A stretch of DNA of 64,000 nucleotides from JAPPLB01 sp965208945 (lineage in GTDB: Bacteria; Acidobacteriota; Terriglobia; Bryobacterales; UBA6623). This document shows positions 17,629-26,060 of the stretch, in pieces. The position numbers were made by a program, and so were the translations under genes. The notes under the pieces are model-generated. The model had not been told where the DNA came from, did not search any database, and saw nothing but the letters and a program-made list of their open reading frames with translations. The DNA lies in NCBI GenBank assembly GCA_965208945.1, contig OZ242366.1, positions 4,402,001 through 4,466,000 on the forward strand, in the 5' to 3' direction. Each line of letters starts with the position of its first letter. Within the stretch, counting starts at the first letter, position 1.

Positions 17629-19209
17629 CTAGCATTCCCGGCCGCGAGACTCATACTTGCCGCTCGTGGGACGATTCGCCTCCTCAATCAACCGATGGTT
17701 CGCCGAGTTGTGCGGCCCCGACGCGAATTCCCAAACCCGATCCGTAATCTTGATGGCGAAGCTGTTGTGGAGGTCTCCGGTCAGGACGAATACCGGCTTG
17801 CCCAGCGAGTCCCAAAAGTCGATCAGCTCTTCGCGCTCTACCGCTACGGCCGTCCAGGCTTCGTCCTTGTTGTTGGGTGTCTGCCGGCCGAGAACGTGAG
17901 GCACCATCAAGTTCACTGAACTGATGATGAACAGAAAGTCGGCCGTGCTCGAGCGCATCGCATTCTTGAGCCAGCGCTTCTGCGATTCACCCAGTATCGA
18001 AACCCCCTCTTTGAATGGATTGCTCAAATCGTGCATCTGGCGATGGCTGCGGGTGTCGACGTAAAAGAACTCCGTGTTCGTGATTTTCTGGCGGAAGTGG
18101 TTGAATCTTCCGACCGAATACGACGCTTCGCCATCCTGCTTGGGCGCGGGCGAAACACGCAAGCGGTTACGATCCACGATCTCGGTGATCTCGTAGACGC
18201 CCGCGTTGGGATCGCCGCAAATGCGATCGAGTTGCGTGTTGTTGACGTCGGCGTCGGGCGTTCCCCAATGTATGGTCAGTGTCCCGGATTCGCTCGTCTT
18301 TAGCTCTTGAAAGTCAGCGGACGAGTCGACAAAGATGTCTTGCCCAGCTTTCAACTCGGCCCTCCCGAAGTGAATTTGCTGTCTCCAATCAACCGGGTTC
18401 GACCAACCTAGATAGTGATACCAAGCCTCGATCCCGATATCGCGGAAGACGGCTCGGCGATTGCGGAGTCCTGGCGCGCCGGTTCCGTTCACGTCGTTGA
18501 GGATCTCGTGGTCATCGAACATAAAGAACGACGGAGCTTCGCGATGCCAAGCCGCGAGGTTTTTGCCGCGCTTCAGATACAGCTTGTAGTTTTCCCAGAC
18601 ACCCACGATCGTTGGAGCAAGACCCACAATCCGTGGTGTCGTCCGCGCCGCGGTTTGCATGCGCCACTGATCTGCTGTGTACTCACGCAGTTCCTCGTCC
18701 ATCCAGTCACCGTCGAGAATGGCAAAGTCGATCGAGTCTTCGATGCGTTCGAGCATCGTGTGAAAGGTCGGCAGACTCGGGTAAACTCGTTGTTGATTGC
18801 CACAGGCGTATTCAAAGCGGAAGTTGAACAGACCGTCGGGGTTGAACTGAACGTGACGGTGCGTGTCCGCGTTGGGGAGGGTCCGGAAGTCACCCCTTAG
18901 TTCCTCGGGTGAGCGGGACTCCGGCTCGCCCATGACTTCGTAATAGTAGGTGGTGTACGGTTCGAGTCCCGTGGTATGGACCCACCCTGTGTTGTCACGG
19001 TCCAGGTTCGTATGCGCCACTCCAGACGTCTGATCCAGGCTCTCCGGCGTCGTCCCATAACGGACATGAAATTCACCCGGCTGCTTCGTCCGCGCCCATA
19101 CTCCAATCCCCGACGAACTCAGACGTCCAAGAATCGGACCGTGTGTAATCTCAGCAGCGGTCGAGGCGCCTCCGAAAAACAGCAATGTCGCAACCACTCG
19201 TATTCGCAT
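17629..19209 (-). CDS. PhoD-like metallophosphatase (exported), ends at an in-frame amber
   Basis: The N-terminal signal peptide (MRIRVVATLLFFGGASTAAE) supports a start inside the longer open frame. An N-terminal fibronectin-like PhoD domain (THGPILGRLSSSGIGVWARTK) is followed by the calcineurin-like catalytic domain with LDGDWMDE, FMFDDHEILND and LTGDLHNSF, which supply the usual Asp, Asp-His and Asp-His metal ligands. It should act as an alkaline phosphatase or phosphodiesterase outside the cytoplasm. The 526-residue product stops after YESRGREC, but about 80 further residues of family-like sequence follow in the same frame, so the protein is truncated unless the amber is suppressed. Confidence 0.87.
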   Translation of the reverse strand: MRIRVVATLLFFGGASTAAEITHGPILGRLSSSGIGVWARTKQPGEFHVRYGTTPESLDQTSGVAHTNLDRDNTGWVHTTGLEPYTTYYYEVMGEPESRSPEELRGDFRTLPNADTHRHVQFNPDGLFNFRFEYACGNQQRVYPSLPTFHTMLERIEDSIDFAILDGDWMDEELREYTADQWRMQTAARTTPRIVGLAPTIVGVWENYKLYLKRGKNLAAWHREAPSFFMFDDHEILNDVNGTGAPGLRNRRAVFRDIGIEAWYHYLGWSNPVDWRQQIHFGRAELKAGQDIFVDSSADFQELKTSESGTLTIHWGTPDADVNNTQLDRICGDPNAGVYEITEIVDRNRLRVSPAPKQDGEASYSVGRFNHFRQKITNTEFFYVDTRSHRQMHDLSNPFKEGVSILGESQKRWLKNAMRSSTADFLFIISSVNLMVPHVLGRQTPNNKDEAWTAVAVEREELIDFWDSLGKPVFVLTGDLHNSFAIKITDRVWEFASGPHNSANHRLIEEANRPTSGKYESRGREC

Positions 19210-19275
19210 ATCGCGAACGATTATAGGAGCAACCACCTGCAAGCGACTCACACCAGGAACCGTTAAGCTGTCACC

Positions 19276-20598
19276 ATGGCGAGATGGGTCATCTGCCTTT
19301 TCACTGCTGTCCTGTCAGCCACCGCTCAACCCGCTGACGCAAACTGGCCGCAATTCCGAGGCCGCCAGGCAAACGGTATCGCGGAGGGTCACGAACTCCC
19401 GGTCCGCTGGGACGTCAAGACCGGCGAGCACATCAAGTGGAGAGTTGCCATCCCTGGTTTGGGCCTCTCCAGCCCGATCGTTTGGGGGGACAGGCTTTTT
19501 CTGACTACGGCAGTCAGCGAAGCCGACAAGGGAGATCTACGCCTGGGCCTTTACGGCGACGTCGCCCCGGTAGATGACGAGTCCGAGCACGTGTGGAAGG
19601 TGCTCTGCTATCGCAGGAGCAGCGGGGAACTGCTTTGGGAGCGTGATGTCCATCGCGGCGTCCCGAAGGTGAAGCGTCACACCAAGTCTTCCCACGCCAA
19701 CTCGACCCTCGCAACGGACGGCGAGAGACTCGTCGCTTTCTTCGGTTCGGAAGGGCTCTACTGCCTCGACCTGACGGGCGAAGTGCTTTGGGCAAAAAAT
19801 TTCGGCGCTCTTGACGCGGGCTATTTCAAAATCCCTAAGGCGCAGTGGGAGTTCGGCAACTCTCCGGTAGTGTACTCCGGGCATGCGATCGTCCTCGCCG
19901 ACGTGCACGAGAACAGCTTTCTTGCTTCCTACCGGCTCGCGGACGGCAAGCAAGTCTGGCGCGTCAGACGAAGCGATGTGCCGACATGGGGCACGCCGCT
20001 CGTTGTCTCAACCCCCGATAGCACGCAGGTCGTCGTCAACGGCTTCAAGCATGCCGGCGGATACGACTTCGAAACCGGCGAAGAGCTTTGGCGAGTCGAA
20101 GGAGGAGGTGATATACCGGTCCCGACGCCTGTTTCGGGTCACGGCCTCTTCTACATCACGAACTCTCACGGTGGGCTCGCTCCGCTCTACGCGGTCAGCC
20201 ATAAATATCGAGGTGTGGTGAAGCTCACAAGAGAACGCTCTGCAGGTCTCGCCTGGATCGCCCGTCGCCTCGGCAGCTACATGCAGACTCCGCTGCTCTA
20301 CGGCGGCCTGCTCTATCTCCCGCGCTGGAACGGAACCATGGCCTGTCTTCGTCCCAGCAACGGTGAAATCGTATACCGCCAACGCCTATCTCCCGGTGCG
20401 TTTACGGCATCCCCGGTAGGCGGCGACGGCAAGATCTACATTGGGAGCGAAGAAGGCGAAGTGCACGTCATTGCTGCTGGCGAAAGATACCGACTCCTGG
20501 CAACCAACCCGCTCAACGAACCTCTTCTGGCGACCCCCGCCATCTCGCAAGGCGTCCTCTTTTTCCGGACAGCCCAATCGCTGATTGCGATCGAGTAA
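19276..20598 (+). CDS. Exported PQQ-like beta-propeller protein
   Basis: The 440-residue product has a signal peptide (RWVICLFTAVLSATAQPAD) followed by NWPQFRG, the typical opening of secreted PQQ-like propellers in Acidobacteriota, Verrucomicrobiota and Planctomycetota. Repeats of the type SSPIVWGDRLFLT, SGELLWERDV, LTGEVLWAKNF, DGKQVWRV and TGEELWRVEGG mark the propeller blades. Without the quinoprotein dehydrogenase catalytic residues, a scaffold or BamB-like role is more likely than enzyme activity. It is divergent from the PhoD gene, with 66 bp between the predicted starts, so a shared promoter region is likely. Confidence 0.85.
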   Translation: MARWVICLFTAVLSATAQPADANWPQFRGRQANGIAEGHELPVRWDVKTGEHIKWRVAIPGLGLSSPIVWGDRLFLTTAVSEADKGDLRLGLYGDVAPVDDESEHVWKVLCYRRSSGELLWERDVHRGVPKVKRHTKSSHANSTLATDGERLVAFFGSEGLYCLDLTGEVLWAKNFGALDAGYFKIPKAQWEFGNSPVVYSGHAIVLADVHENSFLASYRLADGKQVWRVRRSDVPTWGTPLVVSTPDSTQVVVNGFKHAGGYDFETGEELWRVEGGGDIPVPTPVSGHGLFYITNSHGGLAPLYAVSHKYRGVVKLTRERSAGLAWIARRLGSYMQTPLLYGGLLYLPRWNGTMACLRPSNGEIVYRQRLSPGAFTASPVGGDGKIYIGSEEGEVHVIAAGERYRLLATNPLNEPLLATPAISQGVLFFRTAQSLIAIE

Positions 20599-20801
20599 CC
20601 GCGGAATCAACCATCCTGGCCGTTACGAGACGGTCTCATTGTCGTCAGGTGGCAAACGGCTATTCAGGCATCGAAAATCCGTTCGACAGAAGAAACTAAC
20701 GAGGTAAACACAAGTTTCTTCCCCTACGACGATTTCCTGGATGAAAGAGAACCCCAAAGCAGGGTTGTTCCTCTGAAACGGACGGCCAGAAGTCTCAGAT
20801 T

Positions 20802-21737
20802 CTATGTTGCCGAGACCATTGCTGGAGCTGGAGTTGCCAGTAATTTCTCTACCGGCGTCCCATGCCAACCTTGTGCGCGCTTCGTCCAATAGAGATCACG
20901 CAGCCGGCATGATACCGGCCCCGGTTCACCCCCGCCGATGGAGCGATTGTTCACCATCGTAAAGGGGATGATCCCACCGCCCGAGGTGGAGAGAAAAGCT
21001 TCGTCCGCTTCGTCCAAGTCGTCAGGTTTCAGGTCGGCATCCTCGGCACTGATACCGATCTCCCGGCACAGGTCGAAAACCGTCAGACGCGTGATGCCTT
21101 CGAGCACATTGTCACCCGGCGTCCGGGCCCGATCACCCTTGACGATCCACACATTAAAGCCCGGACCTTCAGTGAGATAACCTTCGGTTGAAAGCAGCAG
21201 GGGTTGATCCGCTCCATTGTCGAGAGCCTCGAACTGCCCGCAAGTTAGGTCCATCCGATTAAAGCTCTTGACACGCTGATTGATCGATACGTTCGGTGCG
21301 CGCCGAGTCTCGACGATCCAAAGATGAGCGCCGGTCTCGACACGCTCCTTTGGCACCACCCAGTAGTACGGCACGGCATAAGCATGGAACTCGTTGCGAC
21401 TCGTACGCGGATCACCGAATGCCGCACCGCCGCCATAGCGTCCTCGGGTACACATGAAGTACACGATCGAACGAGATAGGCCCGCGGTGTCCACACAGTG
21501 CGCCAAGATCTCCTTTATCTCCTCTTCGGTGTAAGGCGGTTTCATGCGGACATAGTCACAGGAGGCACGGAACCTTGCGAAGTGGTCGTCCAACCGAAAG
21601 AAACTACCGTCCCATACCGACACAGCGTCGAAGACCACGTCGCTCTTCGTAAACGCCGGATCGAGCATGGGAATCGTCGCTTCATCGACCGGTACGTAGC
21701 TCCCCTGAGAAAAGGCAATCCCCCGTGATTCCGTCAT
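20802..21737 (-). CDS. Class IV aminotransferase (branched-chain/D-amino acid type)
   Basis: This PLP enzyme family includes IlvE, D-alanine aminotransferase and aminodeoxychorismate lyase. The 311-residue product begins MTESRGIAFSQGSYVP with AAGGGAA upstream. Visible are PMLDPAFTKSDVVFDAVSVWDG (the usual D-x-G-x-x-x-G region), YFMCTRGRYGGG, the Schiff-base lysine in VKSFNRMDL (about residue 160), LSTEGYLTEGPGFNVWIVKG (E-x-x-x-x-N motif) and FLSTSGGGIIPFTMVNNR. The substrate cannot be fixed from sequence. A 59-bp gap separates it from the LRR gene upstream on the same strand, so the two probably form one transcript. Confidence 0.9.
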   Translation of the reverse strand: MTESRGIAFSQGSYVPVDEATIPMLDPAFTKSDVVFDAVSVWDGSFFRLDDHFARFRASCDYVRMKPPYTEEEIKEILAHCVDTAGLSRSIVYFMCTRGRYGGGAAFGDPRTSRNEFHAYAVPYYWVVPKERVETGAHLWIVETRRAPNVSINQRVKSFNRMDLTCGQFEALDNGADQPLLLSTEGYLTEGPGFNVWIVKGDRARTPGDNVLEGITRLTVFDLCREIGISAEDADLKPDDLDEADEAFLSTSGGGIIPFTMVNNRSIGGGEPGPVSCRLRDLYWTKRAQGWHGTPVEKLLATPAPAMVSAT

Positions 21738-21796
21738 ATTTTCTGTTCCCTTCATCCTGGCTCGCACATGCGAAGGTCGTATCCCATTCACTTCCA

Positions 21797-22639
21797 TTAC
21801 TGATCGGCTGTGATCCGGGTGGAGTGCTTCTTGAGAGTTGCGACATGCTCTTTACTTGACATCTCCGAAAGCGGGTTTCCTTGCAAGTCAACGCTCCAGA
21901 AGGGTGAGAATCGCTGCTGCCCTTCCGCGTCCTCGGAAGCCATCTCAGCCAGAATCGAGATGTCGGTCAATCGGTTTCCGGCGAGGTTTAGCCGATAGAG
22001 CGAATTGAGCGGCTTCAGCGGAGAGATGTCGGAAAGTTGATTGTGTGAAACATCCAGCGAGGACAGACGAACGATACTCGACACGGGCAAGATGTCCTGC
22101 ACTTGATTGTGGGCCAGATACAGACTGGCCAGTTTTTTGAAGTTGCCGACCACGCCGATATTTTCGATCTTGTTATTGGAGAGGTAGAGCGAGCGCATGT
22201 TCTCCAAGGCGGCAAGAGGTGAGATGTCGGAGACTTCATTGTCGGAAAGCTCGATGTACTGCAATCGGGTCAAGTTCGCCAGCGGGCTGACGTCACTGAT
22301 GCGATTCTTCGCAAGGGTCAGACTCTGAAGATATTTCAAGTCAGCAATCGGGCTCAGATCACCAATCTCGTTGTCTTCCAGGTCGAGCAGCGCGAGTCGC
22401 TTGCAGTGCTCCAGGCCTGTCAGGTCATTGATGCCGCGGCCTTTCGCGACGACTTGCGAGAGATCCTTGACATCTTCTGCCGTTAGCGGCTCGTCATTGT
22501 TCCGTTTCTCAAAAATGTTCTTGCGAACGGCAGCCTCGAGATTCGGGTCCGGGAACAGCTCATCGGATGCGAATCCGGGCAGCGAAAGAAAAAGGACGAG
22601 CAGTACAGACAGAAGCGTTGTCCGCGAATAGCCCTTCAT
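21797..22639 (-). CDS. Secreted leucine-rich repeat protein (internalin-like repeats)
   Basis: AGGAGG seven bases upstream and a signal peptide (RTTLLSVLLVLFLSLPGFAS) fix the start. After an N-terminal cap (FPDPNLEAAVRKNIF, ITAEDV-like LTAEDVKDL) come about seven 22-residue leucine-rich repeats of the SDS22/internalin type, for example LKYLQSLTLAKNRISDVSPL, LTRLQYIELSDNEVSDISPL and LNSLYRLNLAGNRLTDISIL. The product ends with a non-repeat tail (SSKEHVATLKKHSTRI). There is no LPXTG or membrane anchor. The role is presumably protein binding outside the cell; a partner cannot be named. Confidence 0.88.
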   Translation of the reverse strand: MKGYSRTTLLSVLLVLFLSLPGFASDELFPDPNLEAAVRKNIFEKRNNDEPLTAEDVKDLSQVVAKGRGINDLTGLEHCKRLALLDLEDNEIGDLSPIADLKYLQSLTLAKNRISDVSPLANLTRLQYIELSDNEVSDISPLAALENMRSLYLSNNKIENIGVVGNFKKLASLYLAHNQVQDILPVSSIVRLSSLDVSHNQLSDISPLKPLNSLYRLNLAGNRLTDISILAEMASEDAEGQQRFSPFWSVDLQGNPLSEMSSKEHVATLKKHSTRITADQ

Positions 22640-22754
22640 CGGGTTCCTCCTTGATGGCAAGAGCCGGAGTATTGAACTTTCTTGAGCCGAGCTTAACGGC
22701 GTTCGGGAGTTACTCTAGAACAGTTTGCCATTTCTGCTTCGGCAGCTTCAAGCT

Positions 22755-22960
22755 TAGCCTGCATGTCTCACCATCTGACGGTCGAAGCATGCGATACGAC
22801 CGCCAGGACTTCGTTGCGCTTGCTTGCCGTGCTAGACGTACGGTCAAGTACGCCTGCGCGCGCCAAGCGGCTCGCGCCTTTTTCCTCCACCCGGCTTGCG
22901 CCTAGTCCTGACGCCCCTCTCACGAACTTCACCTCGCCGCGTGGTGAGAAATGCAGGCTA
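22755..22960 (+). repeat. Hairpin MITE, copy 4 (type A with 24-bp arm insertion)
   Basis: Ends TTAG-CCTG and CAGG-CTAA. It is longer than the standard copy because the right arm carries an extra segment starting CTTTTTCCTCCACCCGG, which repeats part of the GGCTTGCGCC arm sequence. The same extra segment appears in copies near 40290, 42350, 57490 and 63955. Confidence 0.9.
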
Positions 22961-23095
22961 AGCCCGTGATCTGTCAAACGCTTGCTGCGAGGCCTCTTGA
23001 TCCGGCAGCGCAGCATCGAGACACTGTCCCGATTGACCTGGCCCCACCCAGAGCGGCATACTTCGAGAGTCAAGTCCTTCAAGAGTCGTCTACGC

Positions 23096-23764
23096 ATGGG
23101 AAGAGTACTGAAACCGCGCACGGCCGAGGCTCGCAAGCGGCGAGTGTCGACCCTGTTGCGGCGTCTCAACAAGGATTATCCGAACGTGGAGTGTGCGCTG
23201 CATCACACATCGGCATGGGAATTGTTGGTGTCCACGATTCTGTCCGCCCAATGCACCGATGTACGGGTGAACATGGTCACCCCGGGGCTGTTTGCAAAAC
23301 TGCCGATGATCGAAGACATGGCCAACGTTCCCCAAGACGTGCTGGAACAGGAAATCAGGTCCACCGGCTTTTATCGCAACAAGGCGAAATCGCTGATCGG
23401 CGCCGCTCGAATGATCATGACTCGGTATGGGGGCAAGGTCCCTGACAAAATGGACGACCTCTTGCATCTCCCCGGTGTCGCGCGCAAGACGGCGAATGTG
23501 GTTTTGGGGACCTGGTTCGGAAAAGCGACCGGTGTCGTAGTCGACACGCATGTTCAGAGGATTTCGAGGCGGCTCGATTTCACCCAGCAGAAAGATCCCA
23601 AGAAGATCGAGCAGGACTTGATGAAGCTGCTTCCCAGGAAGCGTTGGATCCTGTACTCCCATCAGATCATTCATCACGGCAGGCAGGTCTGCGTTGCCCG
23701 CAAGCCCCGCTGCTTGCAATGCAGCCTTGAAGACCTTTGTTATTCCAAAGACAAAGCAGTTTGA
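23096..23764 (+). CDS. nth: Endonuclease III (DNA glycosylase/AP lyase)
   Basis: Nth removes oxidised pyrimidines and cleaves the resulting abasic site. From MGRVLKPRTAEAR the product has 222 residues; the longer frame begins in the MITE and adds no family sequence. It shows LLVSTILSAQCTDVRVN, the helix-hairpin-helix with catalytic lysine LPGVARKTANVV (Lys about residue 128), VVVDTHVQRISRRL with the catalytic Asp, and the four-cysteine FeS cluster CVARKPRCLQCSLEDLC at the C-terminus. It is followed by the DedA gene after 83 bp. Confidence 0.96.
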   Translation: MGRVLKPRTAEARKRRVSTLLRRLNKDYPNVECALHHTSAWELLVSTILSAQCTDVRVNMVTPGLFAKLPMIEDMANVPQDVLEQEIRSTGFYRNKAKSLIGAARMIMTRYGGKVPDKMDDLLHLPGVARKTANVVLGTWFGKATGVVVDTHVQRISRRLDFTQQKDPKKIEQDLMKLLPRKRWILYSHQIIHHGRQVCVARKPRCLQCSLEDLCYSKDKAV

Positions 23765-23847
23765 AAATCGTCAGACATAGTCGGCACACCGCCGAGTCCC
23801 GGCCCCTCTTGTGAACTCGACATAAGGAAAGCAACGAACAACGCAAC

Positions 23848-24450
23848 ATGGGATGGCTCCGAAAATCGGGCGAGTGGTTGTCGCAATACGCAGCGGCTTT
23901 CGGCCCTTGGGGCATTTTCTTTGTTTCGTTGTCCGATTCAGCGTTCATTCCAATGCCACAGGGCGTCGACACATTGCTGGTTGCCCAGGCGATCGCCGCA
24001 CCGGATGTCACCTATTTCGCGGCCACACTAGCAGTCCTCGGATCACTACTGGGTTCATTGATTCTCTATGAGCTGGCCCGGCGGGGCGGCCGCATGATGC
24101 TCGAGAAAAAAATCTCGAAAAAGGGATTCGAGCACATGCACAACCAGATCGAGAAATGGGATGCGCTGGTTTTGCTGTTCCCCACAATGATTCCACTGCC
24201 TCTTCCGATGAAGCTGTTCGTCATTGCAGCAGGCGTTTTCCAGATGAGCGTCGCGCGCTTCTGCTCTGTACTGGTATTCGCGCGCATTGTGCGCTACTTC
24301 GGAATTGCCTACTTGGCCCTTCAATACGGCGAAAAAACGATGACGATGCTGACGGAGAACGCCTGGATCGGCGTGCTGATTCTGTTGGCAATCGCCGTGC
24401 TGTTTGTGGCTGCGAAACATTGGAGCAACCGAAGAATCCGTGAGGCCTAG
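23848..24450 (+). CDS. DedA family (SNARE-associated/VTT domain) membrane protein
   Basis: The 200-residue protein has several hydrophobic segments and the DedA/VTT pattern: GPWGIFFVSLSDSAFIPMPQGVDTLL (about residues 16-41), a mid segment LLGSLILYELARRGG, an amphipathic stretch, and LLFPTMIPLPLPMKLFVIAAGVFQMS. DedA proteins are lipid scramblases or transporters needed for envelope homeostasis; UndP flippase and phosphatidylethanolamine functions are known for some. The TAG stop codon is exactly the first triplet of the following MITE, so the insertion coincides with the gene end. Confidence 0.88.
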   Translation: MGWLRKSGEWLSQYAAAFGPWGIFFVSLSDSAFIPMPQGVDTLLVAQAIAAPDVTYFAATLAVLGSLLGSLILYELARRGGRMMLEKKISKKGFEHMHNQIEKWDALVLLFPTMIPLPLPMKLFVIAAGVFQMSVARFCSVLVFARIVRYFGIAYLALQYGEKTMTMLTENAWIGVLILLAIAVLFVAAKHWSNRRIREA

Positions 24451-24629
24451 CCTGTATTTCTCACCACCCGACGGTCGAAGCAAGCGATACGACCGCCAGG
24501 ACTTCGTTGCGCTTGCTTGCCGTACTCAACGTACTGTTCAAGTACGCCTGCGCGCGCCAAGCGGCTCGCGCCTCGTCCTGACAGCCTTCTCACGCACTTC
24601 GCCTCGCCGCGTGGTGAGAAATGCAGGCT
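24448..24629 (+). repeat. Hairpin MITE, copy 5 (type A, full length)
   Basis: Ends CTAG-CCTG and CAGG-CTAG. The left TAG is the stop codon of the DedA gene. The centre reads CGTACT-GTTCA-AGTACG and shows what the IS110-type insertion site near 62485 looked like before insertion. Confidence 0.92.
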
Positions 24630-24687
24630 AGAGCCTTTCGGCTTTTGTCGGATGTCCACAGATTTCTGACCCGTTACACTGTCGGCA

Positions 24688-25195
24688 TGTTGACACGGCG
24701 TGTTTTTCTAGGGGCTGCCGGCGCCCGGCTCGGCCGACCGATAGCGCTACCGGCCAAGTCCACAAGATGAGCGCCAGAACAGGCGATACAGTGGCGCGTT
24801 ACCAGGTACCGGGAGGCGGCGGCGTGCATGGTCTGGTCTGGGCGGGGGACTCGCTTTGGGTGACGACACTCAAGCTGGGAAGGCTCACGCGTGTCGACAT
24901 CCGCTTCAAAGAAATCTCACACATCCCGATCACGCTCGACCGCGCTCATGGCCTTGCCTGGGACGGCGAGTCGATCTGGTGCATGTTCTCCAACGACTAC
25001 CTGATCCAAAGGCTCGATCCCCAGAATGGCGACGTGCGTGAAGTCGTCCAGCTCAAAAAGGGCATCGACCCCGATCCGCACGGCATGACAATGCACAATG
25101 GCGTGCTCTACTACAGCGACTCCGGGTTCGTGCGCGGCGGCGGTGATCACGCCGGAAAACATGCCGGCTACATCTGCCGCGTTCATCTCGGATGA
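24688..25195 (+). pseudogene. Broken Tat-exported beta-propeller (SMP-30/NHL-like) gene
   Basis: An ATG at 24688 opens a twin-arginine leader (MLTRRVFLGAAGARLGRP) that hits a stop after 27 codons. In another frame, from about 24722 onward, a propeller sequence is open (DSATGQVHKMSARTGDTV, then GGVHGLVWAGDSLWVTTLK, HGLAWDGESIW, HGMTMHNGVLYYSDSGF) and ends at 25195. The leader and propeller are thus joined with a frame change and most of the expected N-terminal half is missing. The remaining 142-codon ORF from 24767 lacks a leader. Its end overlaps the cytochrome gene. Confidence 0.6.
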
Positions 25196-25773
25196 TGATG
25201 TGTCCAGCTCGCCACGGGATCCTCCTTCCGTGCATTCTTGTGCTTTGTTCGACCTCGTTCGCTCAGGATGAAGGACGCATCATGCGTCCGGCGGATTTAT
25301 CGGCTCACGCCACGGGTGACATCGACATCATCGCCAAAGCACCGGCGGGCAAGCTCGAGCTTGACGGCAAGCCCATCGAAGCGGAAGAACTCTTTCCGGA
25401 TGTCTTCCACACTTCCGTCACAGCAGGTCCCGGCGAACACACGATCGCGATCCTATGGGAAGACGGCAAGCAGGAAGTCCGGTTCTTTGTCGGCAAAAAT
25501 CCCCCGGAAGAGTTCAAGGCTTTTCAGCACCATCCTCCCGTACCCGGCGTCCAGTGCACTCAGTGTCACGGTCTAAGCCGGCGAGGGAGGTTTCGCTTCA
25601 AGGGCGGCTGCTTCGACTGTCATCAGAAGGAGAAGGAGGCGTTTGCAGAAATCCACGCCCACATGGAGCATACGTTCGTGGAATGCGGCACTTGCCACAA
25701 CGCGCATGGCTCAACGGCGGCAAAGCACCTGATCTATCCCAGAGAAATCATGTGCAAGCTTTGCCACAATTAA
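25192..25773 (+). CDS. Exported tetraheme cytochrome c (paired CXXCH type)
   Basis: The product has 193 residues with a signal peptide (GILLPCILVLCSTSFAQ). The N-terminal half (about residues 30-105) is a beta-rich domain without hemes. The C-terminal half has four CXXCH heme sites: CTQCH, CFDCH, CGTCH and CKLCH, with additional His residues (HHPPVPG, HAHMEH, HGSTAAKH) as likely second ligands. The spacing resembles doubled-CXXCH cytochromes. It probably carries electrons in the periplasm; the partner is unknown. The start overlaps the broken propeller by 4 bases. The TAA stop, just two residues after the last heme site, is the first triplet of the next MITE. Confidence 0.88.
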   Translation: MMMCPARHGILLPCILVLCSTSFAQDEGRIMRPADLSAHATGDIDIIAKAPAGKLELDGKPIEAEELFPDVFHTSVTAGPGEHTIAILWEDGKQEVRFFVGKNPPEEFKAFQHHPPVPGVQCTQCHGLSRRGRFRFKGGCFDCHQKEKEAFAEIHAHMEHTFVECGTCHNAHGSTAAKHLIYPREIMCKLCHN

Positions 25774-25953
25774 CCTGCATTTCTCACCACCCAACGGTCG
25801 AAGCACGCGATAGGACCGCCAGGACTTCGTTGCGCTTGCTTGCCGTGCTCGACGTACTGTTCAAGTACGCCTGCGCGCGCCAAGCGGCTCGCGCCTCGTC
25901 CTGACGGCCCTCTCACCCACTTCGCCTCGCCGCGTGGTGAGAAAGGCAGGTTA
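25771..25953 (+). repeat. Hairpin MITE, copy 6 (type A, full length)
   Basis: Ends TTAA-CCTG and CAGG-TTAA. The left TAA doubles as the stop codon of the tetraheme cytochrome gene. The right terminal arm has AAAGGCAGG in place of AAATGCAGG. Confidence 0.9.
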
Positions 25954-26019
25954 AGGCGTCCAGCGTAGAATCGAGCCAATCCCGGCTTCGGTTCTTACGA
26001 AACACGAGTTACGAGGACG

Positions 26020-26060
26020 TAAGCCTGCTTGTAATAACTCGTGGCGAGAAAAGCAGGTCA
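26020..26060. repeat. Minimal MITE-like hairpin (ends only)
   Basis: A 41-bp remnant starts TAAGCCTGCTT and ends AAGCAGGTCA, with GTGGCGAGAA before the end, so it looks like the two termini of the family brought together by internal deletion. Its last three bases, TCA, are the TGA stop codon of the minus-strand DUF362 gene. Confidence 0.5.

Noticed and set aside
20599..20801. Possible terminator around GAGACGGTCTC behind the PQQ propeller gene
   Set aside because: The stem is only five base pairs and no T-run follows.
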